From: a virus
IMG/VR virus record: IMGVR_UViG_3300045923_000041
Coordinates: 62,001 to 126,000 of that record
Strand: one strand, 5' to 3'
Length of the DNA stretch: 64,000 bases
Shown here: positions 43,443-52,148 of the stretch, piece by piece
How positions within the stretch are numbered: the stretch's first letter is position 1
How the letters are laid out: every line of letters begins with the position of its first letter
Position numbers and translations under genes: made by a program
Notes under the pieces: generated by a model
Told to the model about the DNA's origin: nothing
Databases searched by the model: none
The model's input: the letters and a program-made list of their open reading frames with translations, nothing else

Positions 43443-46400
43443 TCAGAGGCTCGCGCGGAGGTTGAACGTCAGCACGAGGTAGAGGAGGGGGAAGATCGGC
43501 TGGTAGTAGGCCGAGAAGTCGAGCGTCGTGGGGTCGTTCGGATCGACCACTGCGCTCACGCCCGTGTACGCGCCGATGATCTGCGCCTCGATGAGGCCCT
43601 TGAGAAGGGCGGTCATCGAAACCGTGACCTCGTTGGTACGCGAGAGCAGGTACTTCGTGCCGACGAACGAGTCCAGGATGACTCGGCTCTGCTGCTGCAC
43701 GAAGTCGCTGATCTGCGTCACCGTGGGGAGACGCGTCAGGATCGTGCTCATGTTCGTCGTCAGAGCAGCGCGGATGCGGATGAGCGGTTGCAGCTCTTCG
43801 AGCACCGTGATGCCTGCGACGGCGGTCTGGTTGGCCGTGACAGGGTCGAGCACCCGGGGGATGCTCGTGAAGCCCTGGAGGCGGCGACGGTCGTAGGGGG
43901 TCGCGACGTCCACCGCAGGCGAGCACCCCGCGCCGGCAACTGCCGCCGCGTAGAAGGTACCGTCCACGATCGAGTCGTAGCTTGCGCCCGTCTCGTCCGT
44001 CAGGGTGATGTCGGAGCTGTCGGGGTAGAACGCGACGATGCGGTTTGAGAGCAAGCTCCGAACGACCGTCTGAGCGTTCGTCGGCGACGTGCCCGAAGCG
44101 AACCCGATGAAGCCCATCCGCTCCGACTGGTTGCGGATGTTGGATTCCACTTCACAGTGCTGCGTCAGGTAGGCGTAGACTGCCGTGCTGGTCGCGAGCG
44201 GGACGAGGATGTCCGGCTTCACGTTGCCAGGCAGCGGGGTCGCGAGGTTCTGGATGGCCGTGATGAAGCTCGCGTCCGACGCCTGGTTCGTGTTCGGCAC
44301 CGCGAGCACCTGGCTGATACCCACGAGCACCGCGCCGTTGAGGATGGCGAGGTACGCCGCGAGGCTGACCCGGTTTTGCGGGGCCACGACGCCGAAGTTG
44401 GCGTTGATGGTCGCTTGCTGCTGGAAGAGCCGGACCGTGAAGTCCTGCTTCATGTACTGGTAGGACACGAAGTAGAAGTCGCCGACTGCCGGAGCGGTGC
44501 CGCTCGGGTTGAAGGTCGTGATCGTGCCCGTGTCGTTCGTTCCGACGCCCACGGTGTTGGAGACGGTGGTCTCCAGACCCGGGATGGCGTAGGTCGGAAT
44601 GGCCGAGGTCACGTTGAACGTCTGCGAGACGAGCAGCGTGAAGCTTCCGGATCCCCCGTAGCTGCCGATGGCGGACGGCAGCACCGTGAAGCGCAGGCCC
44701 GTCTTCGCATCGACGTACGTCTGACCAGGGTAGCCAGTTCCGCTCGAACCCGAGGAGTTCGAAGACGTGACCACGAAGTTGTCGATCGGGTTCTCGCCGT
44801 CATCCCCATCCGTGCCCGGCACGAGACCGATGTTGGTGCTCGTGTTGAACGCGGAGTTCGAGGAGGTGACGAAGCCGATGCTCGAACCTGCCGCGCCGAC
44901 CGTCAACGACTCGAACGTGATGTAGTTCAGGCTGTTGATCTGATCGACGTAGGCAATGGCCGCCGACTTGAAGCCGGAGGTCGCCATGAGTTCGTCCACG
45001 ATCTCGTAGGCGAAGACCTGGACCTGGCTTGCCGAGGCGTTCTGCGTGAAGCCGAGTGGCGTGTTCGCCGTTCCCGTGCCGATGATGATCGACGAGTTGG
45101 CGTTGTTGGTCGGGCTCGTGAGGCGGAGCTTGCCCGAGTTTGCGAGAGTACCAACCGAGGCGACACCAGAGAGACCCGGGGTCGTGTTGATCGCGGTCAC
45201 GATGGCCGACGTAGCGACCGACGTCCCGTTGGGGATGGTGATCGTGTACTGGTTGCCGTTGACCGAGATGATGAGCTGGTCGTTGACCCCCAACGTGATG
45301 TTGTAGGGGCCTGCGATGCTGCTCAGGAGGGTTGCCGGCTTGTTGATCGCGCCGGTCGTGCCCTTACCCGTCGAGAAGGTCTGGAACCCGAGGGTCGAGG
45401 TGACAGTACCCTGGTTGATCTCGACTGCCGAGGGGCTGTCGAAACCGCCAGGCAGCGCGCCCGGAACCGAGTAGCTGTAGATGTAGAACAGTACGTCGCC
45501 CGTGCTCGGCCCGATCTGGGAGAAGTTGGCGAGGTTGTTCGGTGCCGTTCCGGAGAACGCAGCGTTGAGGTCGATGACCTCGTTGATCGAGGCCACGATG
45601 GCTGCCGGGCTGTAGTAGCCCCCAGCCGCCGAGCCGAAGACCGCCGTGGTCGAGGGGTTGGTCGTACCCGTGTAAGCCGTCGTGAGCGTGATGTTGCCGC
45701 TCGTGACCGCCTGGACCACGTAGTACGTGCCCGCCTGCGAAGCGAACGTGATGACGTTGCCCGGGAAGACGAGCCCGACTTGCGAGGTCGAAGTCGTGAC
45801 CGTGGCGCTTGCCGTCACATCGAAGGTACCCGTGAGGGCTCCCGTGGGCAGCGTGACCGAGAGGGCCGTGCCGTCGATGGTCAGGTTGAGGACGTTGTTC
45901 GGAGCGGCCGGGATCTGGATGAACCCAGAGTCGCCACCCGACTGGACCGGCGTGACGTGCCCGCCGACCACGACACCGCGCTCTGCGGCAGCGAGGTTGG
46001 TCGTCACGTTGCTGCCGTTGACTTCCGTGACCCACGTCGCCGAGGACGGCGTGAAGATCGAGTACGGCTCAGCGTTGCGGTTCGTGAAGCTCGCGTTGTT
46101 GGCGGCCGCCGTACCGAACGTCACCGTCACGGTCTCGGGGACCGGCGTTCCGGCGCCCGTCATGAAGGCGTCGGGGATGCTCTGAACGCCACGCGGCCAG
46201 ATGACCTGTTGGCTGAGACCAGACGTCGTGCCGAACCGGATCTGCCAGGCGTTCTGGTTCTGGTTCGAGTCGAGGATCTGGTACGTACCCGCCCCGTACG
46301 CCCCAGGGGTCGTGCAGGTCAGGATGAACGTGTCATCCGTAATCCGGTTGTACCAGAAGGTGGCCCAAGCCTGGAAGTCGGGCGGGACCGGGTTGGCCAG

Positions 46401-47942
46401 CGTGACGAGACGCTGAAGTCCGTCCACCGCCGTCACCGTGACCGGGCCACGGTTGACTGCATCACGGAACGAGCGACCCACGTAGACCTGAACGAGGTCC
46501 GGGCGGTTCGTCACGAGGTCTTGGCGCGCGTTCGTGACCGAGTTGAAGAGCGGCAGGCCAAGGGGCGTGTCGCGGCCGTTGCCGGTCGTCGGGATTTCCG
46601 GCAGCGTGAACTGGTTGGTCGAAACCGTCGCCGGGATCGTCGTGGTGTTCACAACGCGCGTGCACGGGGCCAGCCAGAGCTTGTCGTCCACGAGAAGGGC
46701 GCTGACGAGCGTGTTGTCGAACGGCTGCGCACCAGTCGAGGTCGAACCTGCTGCGATGACGAAGCTCGTCCCCCAGAGGATGACCGAGACCGACTTCGAA
46801 GGGTTGGAGACGATGAAGTCCACACCCTGCACGTAGTCGTTGCGGCCTGGCGAGATGCCGCACGCGACCACGTTGGTCACGAGGGAGTTCGGCAGGTAGT
46901 CGAACGTGTTCTGCCAGGTGTTGGCCGAGTATTGAACCGTGACCGTGGTCCCCGCTGCCGGAGCGTAGGGGAGCGTCACGACACCGTTCGTACCGTCGAG
47001 GCTCGTCGGGATGACCTGGACGTTGTTGACGAGAACGACCACCTTCGAGGTGTCCGTCGTCGTCACGCCGCCGCCCGTGCCGTCCGTGACCGGGATGTTG
47101 AAGACCCGGAACGCCTGGTTGCGGACCGTCTTCGCACCGGCCGAGAAGCCGAGGATGCCGTTGGCCGTGCCCGAACCGATGATGAGGTTCTGGGTCGTCG
47201 TGAACTGCACGTGGTTCAGACCCGCGTTGTCGGTGAAGACCGACGCCACGAGGTTGGTCACCGCGGCTGCGTTGATCGCAGAAGCGAAACCCGCCGCCGT
47301 GTAGCTCTGTGCCCCGAGCGAGATCGTCGAGGTGACGCCGTTGACCGAGACAGCGAACTGGTCGCTCTGGCCACCGACCACCACGTACGGCTCGAACGCC
47401 GGCGCAACGAGGGTTGCGAGGCTGTTGCTCACCTGGGCCGAGACGTCGTCCTTGAAGGACGTGTCGCCACGGTGGAAGTAGTAGGTGACGTTGACCTGGT
47501 CGGTCGGCTGCGTCGGCACCTGGAGGGTGATGAGACCCTGCGAACCGTTGACCGCTGCGAGAGCAACCGGCGTCCCGTTGACCGTAACGGTCACAGCGCT
47601 CGTGTTGTTCGAGACCGTCCCGGTCCCTTGACCGTTGGTGATCGGGAAGTTCGCCACCTTGAAGGTGACAAGGGTTCCCGTCTGGAGGCCGAGGATGAGG
47701 TTCTGGGGGTTCGTCGCGTTGACGACCCACTCCTCAGTGACGTCCTCGTTGACGATCTGTTCGTCGGCCGAGCCGGACGAACCGCGCACGATCTCGACGT
47801 TGTCGTTCTCCAGCACTTGCTGGCCGACCCCGATAATGACAGGGATCCTTAGACCCGCCGTCAGGTTCGAGACGTTGGCTTCAGTCAGCGTCCGCGTGTA
47901 AACGCCGGGCGGGACGTAGGAAATGAACGGGCCGAGTGCCAT
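43443..47942 (-). CDS. Tail sheath protein, very large, 1499 aa
   Basis: The N-terminus (PFISYVPPGVYTRTLTEANV, then GLRIPVIIGVG) and C-terminal third (NVKPDILVPLATSTAVYAYL; ERMGFIGFASGTSPTNAQTV; then DPVTANQTAVAGITVLEELQ, TVSMTALLKGLIEAQIIGAY) are typical contractile sheath. Sheath proteins are usually about 400-700 residues. The extra 800 residues are beta domains inserted between: two pairs with FPITNGQGTG or IPVTDGTGGG, and two copies of an IN-like domain (near nt 47130-47390 and 45040-45310). The insertions should project outward from the tail. The gene has a GAGGAG ribosome site, a 161-base leader and its own terminator, as expected for a highly expressed gene. Confidence 0.9.
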   Translation of the reverse strand: MALGPFISYVPPGVYTRTLTEANVSNLTAGLRIPVIIGVGQQVLENDNVEIVRGSSGSADEQIVNEDVTEEWVVNATNPQNLILGLQTGTLVTFKVANFPITNGQGTGTVSNNTSAVTVTVNGTPVALAAVNGSQGLITLQVPTQPTDQVNVTYYFHRGDTSFKDDVSAQVSNSLATLVAPAFEPYVVVGGQSDQFAVSVNGVTSTISLGAQSYTAAGFASAINAAAVTNLVASVFTDNAGLNHVQFTTTQNLIIGSGTANGILGFSAGAKTVRNQAFRVFNIPVTDGTGGGVTTTDTSKVVVLVNNVQVIPTSLDGTNGVVTLPYAPAAGTTVTVQYSANTWQNTFDYLPNSLVTNVVACGISPGRNDYVQGVDFIVSNPSKSVSVILWGTSFVIAAGSTSTGAQPFDNTLVSALLVDDKLWLAPCTRVVNTTTIPATVSTNQFTLPEIPTTGNGRDTPLGLPLFNSVTNARQDLVTNRPDLVQVYVGRSFRDAVNRGPVTVTAVDGLQRLVTLANPVPPDFQAWATFWYNRITDDTFILTCTTPGAYGAGTYQILDSNQNQNAWQIRFGTTSGLSQQVIWPRGVQSIPDAFMTGAGTPVPETVTVTFGTAAANNASFTNRNAEPYSIFTPSSATWVTEVNGSNVTTNLAAAERGVVVGGHVTPVQSGGDSGFIQIPAAPNNVLNLTIDGTALSVTLPTGALTGTFDVTASATVTTSTSQVGLVFPGNVITFASQAGTYYVVQAVTSGNITLTTAYTGTTNPSTTAVFGSAAGGYYSPAAIVASINEVIDLNAAFSGTAPNNLANFSQIGPSTGDVLFYIYSYSVPGALPGGFDSPSAVEINQGTVTSTLGFQTFSTGKGTTGAINKPATLLSSIAGPYNITLGVNDQLIISVNGNQYTITIPNGTSVATSAIVTAINTTPGLSGVASVGTLANSGKLRLTSPTNNANSSIIIGTGTANTPLGFTQNASASQVQVFAYEIVDELMATSGFKSAAIAYVDQINSLNYITFESLTVGAAGSSIGFVTSSNSAFNTSTNIGLVPGTDGDDGENPIDNFVVTSSNSSGSSGTGYPGQTYVDAKTGLRFTVLPSAIGSYGGSGSFTLLVSQTFNVTSAIPTYAIPGLETTVSNTVGVGTNDTGTITTFNPSGTAPAVGDFYFVSYQYMKQDFTVRLFQQQATINANFGVVAPQNRVSLAAYLAILNGAVLVGISQVLAVPNTNQASDASFITAIQNLATPLPGNVKPDILVPLATSTAVYAYLTQHCEVESNIRNQSERMGFIGFASGTSPTNAQTVVRSLLSNRIVAFYPDSSDITLTDETGASYDSIVDGTFYAAAVAGAGCSPAVDVATPYDRRRLQGFTSIPRVLDPVTANQTAVAGITVLEELQPLIRIRAALTTNMSTILTRLPTVTQISDFVQQQSRVILDSFVGTKYLLSRTNEVTVSMTALLKGLIEAQIIGAYTGVSAVVDPNDPTTLDFSAYYQPIFPLLYLVLTFNLRASL

Positions 47943-48103
47943 CCGAGTGTCTCCTCAGCAGAGTGGAGAGAGGTGCTGCGTTCTCATCCGCATCTGGGTG
48001 CGATCTGCCGGAAATCGACAGTGCTTTCGCTTATCTGATTCGGATTCGGATCTCGCCCGTAGGTCGGCGCTGACGTTCTACGCTGGATAGAGTTACAAGA
48101 GAA
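47943..48103 (-). other. 161-base leader of the sheath gene with possible leader peptide
   Basis: A 12-codon frame at 47955-47993 (MRMRTQHLSPLC) ends with a TGA that overlaps the GAGGAG ribosome site of the sheath gene. It has no strong ribosome site of its own. A tandem CCGAATCCGAATC lies near 48040. The right end holds the recurrent CTCTTGT element. No clear sigma70 promoter is seen. Confidence 0.35.
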
Positions 48104-48107
48104 CTAG
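48092..48107 (-). promoter_or_regulatory. Recurrent CTAGTTCTCTTGTAAC element (copy 4)
   Basis: The TAG of this element is the stop codon of the zinc-ribbon gene. It matches the element at 38215 in 12 of the first 12 bases (CTAGTTCTCTTR, allowing one A/G change). It lies 150 bases upstream of the sheath gene, the likely most expressed tail gene. Confidence 0.35.
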
Positions 48108-48550
48108 CGATGCTCGCCGCCGGGTCCCCTCTGTGCCCTGACCGAGTCGATGGCGACCTTGGCGAGATTGCGCCTCGCTGTACGTCCGCCGTCGCTCATA
48201 GGCTCATAATCAATGTAATCGCGGTTGTTGTGGCGGATCAGGGCATGGGTTCCACCCTGTTTACGGGCTTCGGCCTTGACCTTCTCCCGTTCGTGGATCT
48301 CCGCCCAGCGGACTTCCGCATCCCGCCCGACAAGCTTGTCCGCCGTAGGATAGTCGTTGTCGTGGACGCCCGTGTTCGCCGTAGCGCCCGTCTGGGAGCC
48401 CTTGAAGGCGAAAGCCAGTGAGTCCGCGTCCCACACTCGCGGTGCATCGCGCCCGCACGAGGGGCACTCGTGCGTCAGGTGCTCTGCCATCTTGAGGGTG
48501 CGGAGGAACTCGACGTTGCAGTCCTCGCACGCGAACGTGTACATGGGCAT
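48104..48550 (-). CDS. FmdB-type zinc ribbon protein, 148 aa
   Basis: The first 40 residues form a classic short zinc ribbon (MPMYTFACEDCNVEFLRTLK then CPSCGRDAPRVW): C8, C11, C29 and C32 bind one zinc. This matches FmdB-type proteins, small zinc proteins whose roles are mostly unclear. Residues 50-148 are charged and likely flexible, with VRWAEIHEREKVKAEARKQG. It lies between the terminator-like tail gene and the sheath gene. It may help virion assembly or regulate transcription of late genes; both are inference. Confidence 0.8.
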   Translation of the reverse strand: MPMYTFACEDCNVEFLRTLKMAEHLTHECPSCGRDAPRVWDADSLAFAFKGSQTGATANTGVHDNDYPTADKLVGRDAEVRWAEIHEREKVKAEARKQGGTHALIRHNNRDYIDYEPMSDGGRTARRNLAKVAIDSVRAQRGPGGEHR

Positions 48551-48566
48551 GGGATCCTCATTTGGG

Positions 48567-49760
48567 TCAGCGGATGCGCTCGAAGTCGTTGTTGCGCCCG
48601 TTGAAGATGGGCAAGGAGGGGTAGATCAGGGGGCTTGCGCCGCTGGCGAGGGGGGCGACCTGGTCTGACGGCGTATTGGGGTCGGCCGGCTGACCGGCTG
48701 CGTTTGTCTGCCTGACACGACTGATCGTGAAGGGCATCGGCGCGTGCACTTCCCAGTCCGCGCGCAACTGGAGCGACAACGAGGCCGAGTACATGTAGAT
48801 GTCGCCCGTCTCATCCATGGGCTCTTCGCTCTCACCGCCCATGGAGAGGTCCACGATCTCGATGCCCTCGTTCTCCAGGTACGGCTTCTTGTCCGCCCAG
48901 AGGTACATCATCGCGAGGTCGGAGATCTCTTCCATCTGGATCGGGTCTTGAGCCACGGCTTCCAGTTCGAAGCTGACCTCCCACTTGCCACCGTACGCCC
49001 GCGCCACATCCACACGGTCCGGGTAGACCACGACCGCGCACTTGTCCCCAACGCGGGCACGCTTGCCGAACGCCATGACCACACCGGGCAGTGTCTTGAA
49101 GTCCGAGACGTTCCAAAAGAACGGGATCGGACCAAGGGACGGGACCGAGTAGCGGTACTCCGCCATGACCCTCGCCCCGGGCTTGAAGCGGGTCTTGAAG
49201 ACAATCGCTCCGGTCGAGTAGTTGACAACGTAGTCAGTACCCTCCGTGAGCAGCCAGTTGCCGTTCTCGTAGATCCGGAGCGTGCCCTTCGAAGGAGGGT
49301 TCTGAAGCTGACCCTCAGTCTCGATGCCGGTCTGAAAGAAGAGCAGAGGTTCTTGGGGGACCGTGATGAGGGGGTCAATCGTGTACATGCCAGGCTCGGA
49401 GGCGTTCTTGGGCACGGACAAGATCTCGATGTAGTAGACCCCAGGCAGGATCGGCATCTGCTCTTGGTTGTTCGCGAGGACAGCCTGATCCTCGCGAACC
49501 CACTCGATAGGATGCGCGGGCGTACCAAAGTAGAAGAGACCCACGTGGCTCTCGACCGTCCCCATGAAGTTGTCGCCAGCTAGGGAGATCTTGTTGGCAC
49601 TCGATCCCTTGACGATGATCCCGTACTGCGGACGCTCGTTGAAGCTGTACTTGTTCTGGATGTACGGAACGATCTTGCTGTAGATGGGGTGGCGCGAGAA
49701 CGAGTCTTTCAACTCGTTGATGATGCGCCGCTTGAGAGCCCCAATGATGTAGTAGTACAC
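48567..49760 (-). CDS. Tail terminator/neck-type structural protein with GTG start, 397 aa
   Basis: The start is GTG 49760 with a GAGG site 5 bases before. The N-terminal helix (GALKRRIINELKDSFSRHPI) and the C-terminal part (ISDLAMMYLWADKKPYLENE, GIEIVDLSMGGESEEPMDET, YSASLSLQLRADWEVHAPMP) read like tail-terminator folds, where a helix is followed by strands ending in a downward-facing LxLxxDWE. A middle beta region (GTLRIYENGNWLLTEGTDYV, VNYSTGAIVF) is an added domain. Position between neck-type genes and the sheath supports a role at the top of the tail. The family is inferred from layout rather than a diagnostic motif. Confidence 0.6.
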   Translation of the reverse strand: MYYYIIGALKRRIINELKDSFSRHPIYSKIVPYIQNKYSFNERPQYGIIVKGSSANKISLAGDNFMGTVESHVGLFYFGTPAHPIEWVREDQAVLANNQEQMPILPGVYYIEILSVPKNASEPGMYTIDPLITVPQEPLLFFQTGIETEGQLQNPPSKGTLRIYENGNWLLTEGTDYVVNYSTGAIVFKTRFKPGARVMAEYRYSVPSLGPIPFFWNVSDFKTLPGVVMAFGKRARVGDKCAVVVYPDRVDVARAYGGKWEVSFELEAVAQDPIQMEEISDLAMMYLWADKKPYLENEGIEIVDLSMGGESEEPMDETGDIYMYSASLSLQLRADWEVHAPMPFTISRVRQTNAAGQPADPNTPSDQVAPLASGASPLIYPSLPIFNGRNNDFERIR

Positions 49761-49767
49761 GTGGGCC

Positions 49768-50781
49768 TCAGGCGTGTTCCTCCATCGCCAGGACCAGGAG
49801 GCCCTCTGCGACAGCGGTCATGGGGTCCTTCGCCATCCGGATCTCGCTGATCTCGATGGGGAAGCCCTTCTTCTTGATCTCGGAGAACTCCGACTTGAAG
49901 ACCTCCTCGAAACCGATGGCCTTGCACGTGCCGCCGGAAACGACGAACGGGATCGGCCCTGGCAGCTCAATGCTCGACTGCGCCTTGCGGAACTGGATGG
50001 CGATGTTCTCCAGGCAATGGCGGATGAGCGCGCGGATGTAGAGAGAGATCGCTTCGGCGTCCCGATCATCATCCTTGTGGTTGATGAGGTCCACGCCCTT
50101 CTCCTTGATGGTGCACATGCGCGAGGCCGTAGACCCGGTCGCCTTGGCTGCGTGGGAGTCGATCCAGTCGCCGCCACGTGCAAGAGAAAACTCCAGACCC
50201 TTGATGGTCTGATAGGAGAGCGCCACGTTGCACATGCCCGAACCGAATGACACGGACAGGCCCGAGAATGTCTCGTCGGCGCACTGGCTGTAGATGATCG
50301 CCATCGCCTCGTTCATCGGGTGCGCCGTGAACCCGTGCTCGGTGATGATCTTGCGGAAGATCTCCGTGTGGTAGACGACGTCCTGGTCCGGCATGTCCAC
50401 GGGCGCCGCGGGGACGCTGTAGAAGCAGTGCTCGTCCTTGCAAGACGGCTCTTCGAGTACACTCTTGACGAGGAGACTCAGGATCTGCTGCGCCTTGAGT
50501 TCCCCGGCCGCGATGACGCCGTTGCTCAGGGGACGACGCACTTCCCTCTTGAAGAGGTTGGCCATCGTCAGAGCTGAATCGCCGATGACGACGAGCTGGC
50601 CGTCGCCCATCTCGATGTAATCGACCTTCGAGAGCCGGAGCTGCTTCTTGGCCTCCGATTCGAGGTCGATGAATGCGTCGCGGATGCGGTTGGTCGAGAC
50701 CTTGTCGCCGACCTGGCGTGCCGAGACGATGTTCATGGTCCCAATGTCGAGACCAATGCCCTTCCTCTTGTCCGTGCTCAT
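49768..50781 (-). CDS. Actin/Hsp70-fold ATPase (MreB/ParM/DnaK-like), 337 aa
   Basis: The phosphate-1 loop is GIGLDIGTMNIV (D12-T15), the connect-1 helix is MNEAMAIIYS (156-165), phosphate-2 is SVSFGSGMCNVAL (176-188), GGDWIDSHAA (203-212) fits the MreB/ParM GGDxxD block, and the adenosine loop is VVSGGTCKAIGFEEVF (280-295). Length fits MreB (about 340 aa). Phosphate-2 has S178 where actins, ParM and Hsp70 carry Asp, so ATP hydrolysis may be altered. The start has an AGAGGA site. It is encoded between the Dps-like gene and a neck-type gene, in an operon of virion genes. It could form filaments, act as a chaperone in assembly, or move capsids or DNA; the fold is clear, the role is not. Confidence 0.85.
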   Translation of the reverse strand: MSTDKRKGIGLDIGTMNIVSARQVGDKVSTNRIRDAFIDLESEAKKQLRLSKVDYIEMGDGQLVVIGDSALTMANLFKREVRRPLSNGVIAAGELKAQQILSLLVKSVLEEPSCKDEHCFYSVPAAPVDMPDQDVVYHTEIFRKIITEHGFTAHPMNEAMAIIYSQCADETFSGLSVSFGSGMCNVALSYQTIKGLEFSLARGGDWIDSHAAKATGSTASRMCTIKEKGVDLINHKDDDRDAEAISLYIRALIRHCLENIAIQFRKAQSSIELPGPIPFVVSGGTCKAIGFEEVFKSEFSEIKKKGFPIEISEIRMAKDPMTAVAEGLLVLAMEEHA

Positions 50782-50800
50782 CTGGGTCCTCTTTCATCTG

Positions 50801-50819
50801 ACCGGGCAACGTGCCCGGT
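50801..50819 (-). repeat. Inverted repeat between Dps-like and actin-like genes
   Basis: Arms ACCGGGC and GCCCGGT (7 bp) flank a 5-base loop, starting 5 bases after the Dps-like stop and ending before the actin-like ribosome site. There is no T-run. It may stabilise the upstream mRNA end or separate expression of the two genes. Confidence 0.5.
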
Positions 50820-50824
50820 GAACT

Positions 50825-51604
50825 TCATTTGATCTTCCAGTCGGAAGCAGTCTTCACGCTCTTCGAAGCAACCCGGCCGCCCGCACGCTGCTTGAGCAGG
50901 TACACGAACGACTCGTTCACGTCAGCGATGCCCTGGAGAAGGTTGTCAATGCCGTGCGAGAGCATCCCCTTCTTTTCCAACAGCTCGTAGCCGATACGCA
51001 GAAGCACGAGGAACCGGAGCACACCCTTGAGCGAGATGAGAACGCACTGCTCGGGCGCGGCCTGCATAGGGGCGGCGTTGTACAGATCCTTGACGATGAG
51101 GAGCTGGTGCGTGCTCTGGATGACCGGGTTCACGAGCACGGGAGTGCCGGCGCCCACTGCGCGCTCTCCAAGGCTGTCGATGAGCGGCTGCGTCTCGTTG
51201 TAGAGGCGTTCGAAGAGCAGGTGATCGGCGTAGAAGGCCGTGCCCTGCGTCTGCCAGTGATGCGTCTGGTGGATGAAGGAGAGCGCGCGAAGGTAGGTGA
51301 GCAGTGCCGCAAGCTCCGCCATCGACTGCTCGCCGTAGTCGAGCAAGAAGTGCGCGAGCACGTTGGCCACGTCCTCGTTCGCGGCTTCTTTGGCCACCAT
51401 CGCGCGGACCTCGGCCAGAGAGTCCTTGTCGGGAATCGACGAGGCACCCTTCGGACGACCCACTGCCTTCGAACACGAGGCATCCGGAAGATAGGGGGGA
51501 CCCATCTTCAGGTGGTCGTATGTCGTGGGGTCGTGCCAGACTGCGTAGATCGAGTCGGCGTGTTCCCCAGAGTACGGGTCGATGACGGCGCGTTTGCCGC
51601 TCAC
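50825..51604 (-). CDS. Dps/ferritin-like protein with GTG start, 259 aa
   Basis: Residues about 108-160 carry the Dps ferroxidase signature: HHWQTQGTAFYADHLLFERL, then IDSLGERAV. H116, H128, E132, D143 and E147 have the same spacing as E. coli Dps H51, H63, D67, D78 and E82. Dps proteins form 12-mers that oxidise and store iron and can bind DNA. This protein is about 100 residues longer, with an N-terminal extension (residues 1-90) and a basic C-terminus (VASKSVKTASDWKIK). The GTG start is chosen because no earlier or nearby ATG has a ribosome site. Encoded beside the actin-like ATPase in a virion operon. It could be virion-borne or act in the infected cell. Confidence 0.8.
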   Translation of the reverse strand: MSGKRAVIDPYSGEHADSIYAVWHDPTTYDHLKMGPPYLPDASCSKAVGRPKGASSIPDKDSLAEVRAMVAKEAANEDVANVLAHFLLDYGEQSMAELAALLTYLRALSFIHQTHHWQTQGTAFYADHLLFERLYNETQPLIDSLGERAVGAGTPVLVNPVIQSTHQLLIVKDLYNAAPMQAAPEQCVLISLKGVLRFLVLLRIGYELLEKKGMLSHGIDNLLQGIADVNESFVYLLKQRAGGRVASKSVKTASDWKIK

Positions 51605-51609
51605 AGCGC

Positions 51610-52125
51610 TCAGCCCTTCTTCTTGTGGATGCCGTGCGTGAATTCGAGGCTGCCCATACCGCCCGCCGAGGTGGACTTGATGCGGTGCTCCAGCTCATAG
51701 GGGCCCATGCCCTCCTCGTTGAGCTTCTTGGCGTCCTTGGGGTCGTAGCCGTGGGCTTCGAGGATGGCCTCAAGCTCCTTGAGTTCCCCAGGATGCGCTG
51801 CGCCTTCCGCCTGCCAGTCGGCCTTCTTGCGCTTGTTTTGTGTCTTGCCGCCAGGCCCAGCACCCCCGGGGAGCGCCGCCTTGGCCTCCTCACGCAGGTC
51901 TTGACCGACACCCGAGGGCGTCTCGCGCTCCGGCTTGGCGGTGAACGTCTTGCCCGTGTACGGAGAGCGGACGGTCAGCTTCTTCTCCTTGAGCCAGAAC
52001 TCGTTGCCCGTGGGATCCACGTACTTCCAAAGCATGCCGCCCTGGCCCTGCTTCTTGTCACCCTTGGCGAGCTTCTCGGTAAGCTCACTGGCCTGCTTCT
52101 TGAGCTGCTCTTGGATGGGGTGCAT
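51610..52125 (-). CDS. Charged hypothetical protein, 171 aa
   Basis: The N-terminus is helical (IQEQLKKQASELTEKLAKGD), followed by a small beta motif (MLWKYVDPTGNEFWLKEKKL, TVRSPYTGKTF) that looks like a compact WW- or SH3-sized unit, a Gly/Pro-rich linker, and a C-terminal helical part (LKELEAILEAHGYDPKDAKK, GPYELEHRIK). Many Lys and Glu residues and no Cys. The ribosome site AGAAGGAAG precedes ATG 52125. It lies between neck-type genes and the Dps-like gene. Function unknown. Confidence 0.7.
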   Translation of the reverse strand: MHPIQEQLKKQASELTEKLAKGDKKQGQGGMLWKYVDPTGNEFWLKEKKLTVRSPYTGKTFTAKPERETPSGVGQDLREEAKAALPGGAGPGGKTQNKRKKADWQAEGAAHPGELKELEAILEAHGYDPKDAKKLNEEGMGPYELEHRIKSTSAGGMGSLEFTHGIHKKKG

Positions 52126-52148
52126 GGTCTTCCTTCTGTAACGGCCGA

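Noticed and set aside
44157-47852. 1231-codon plus-strand open frame
   Set aside because: Antisense to the tail sheath; Arg/Asp-rich translation with no recognisable pattern.
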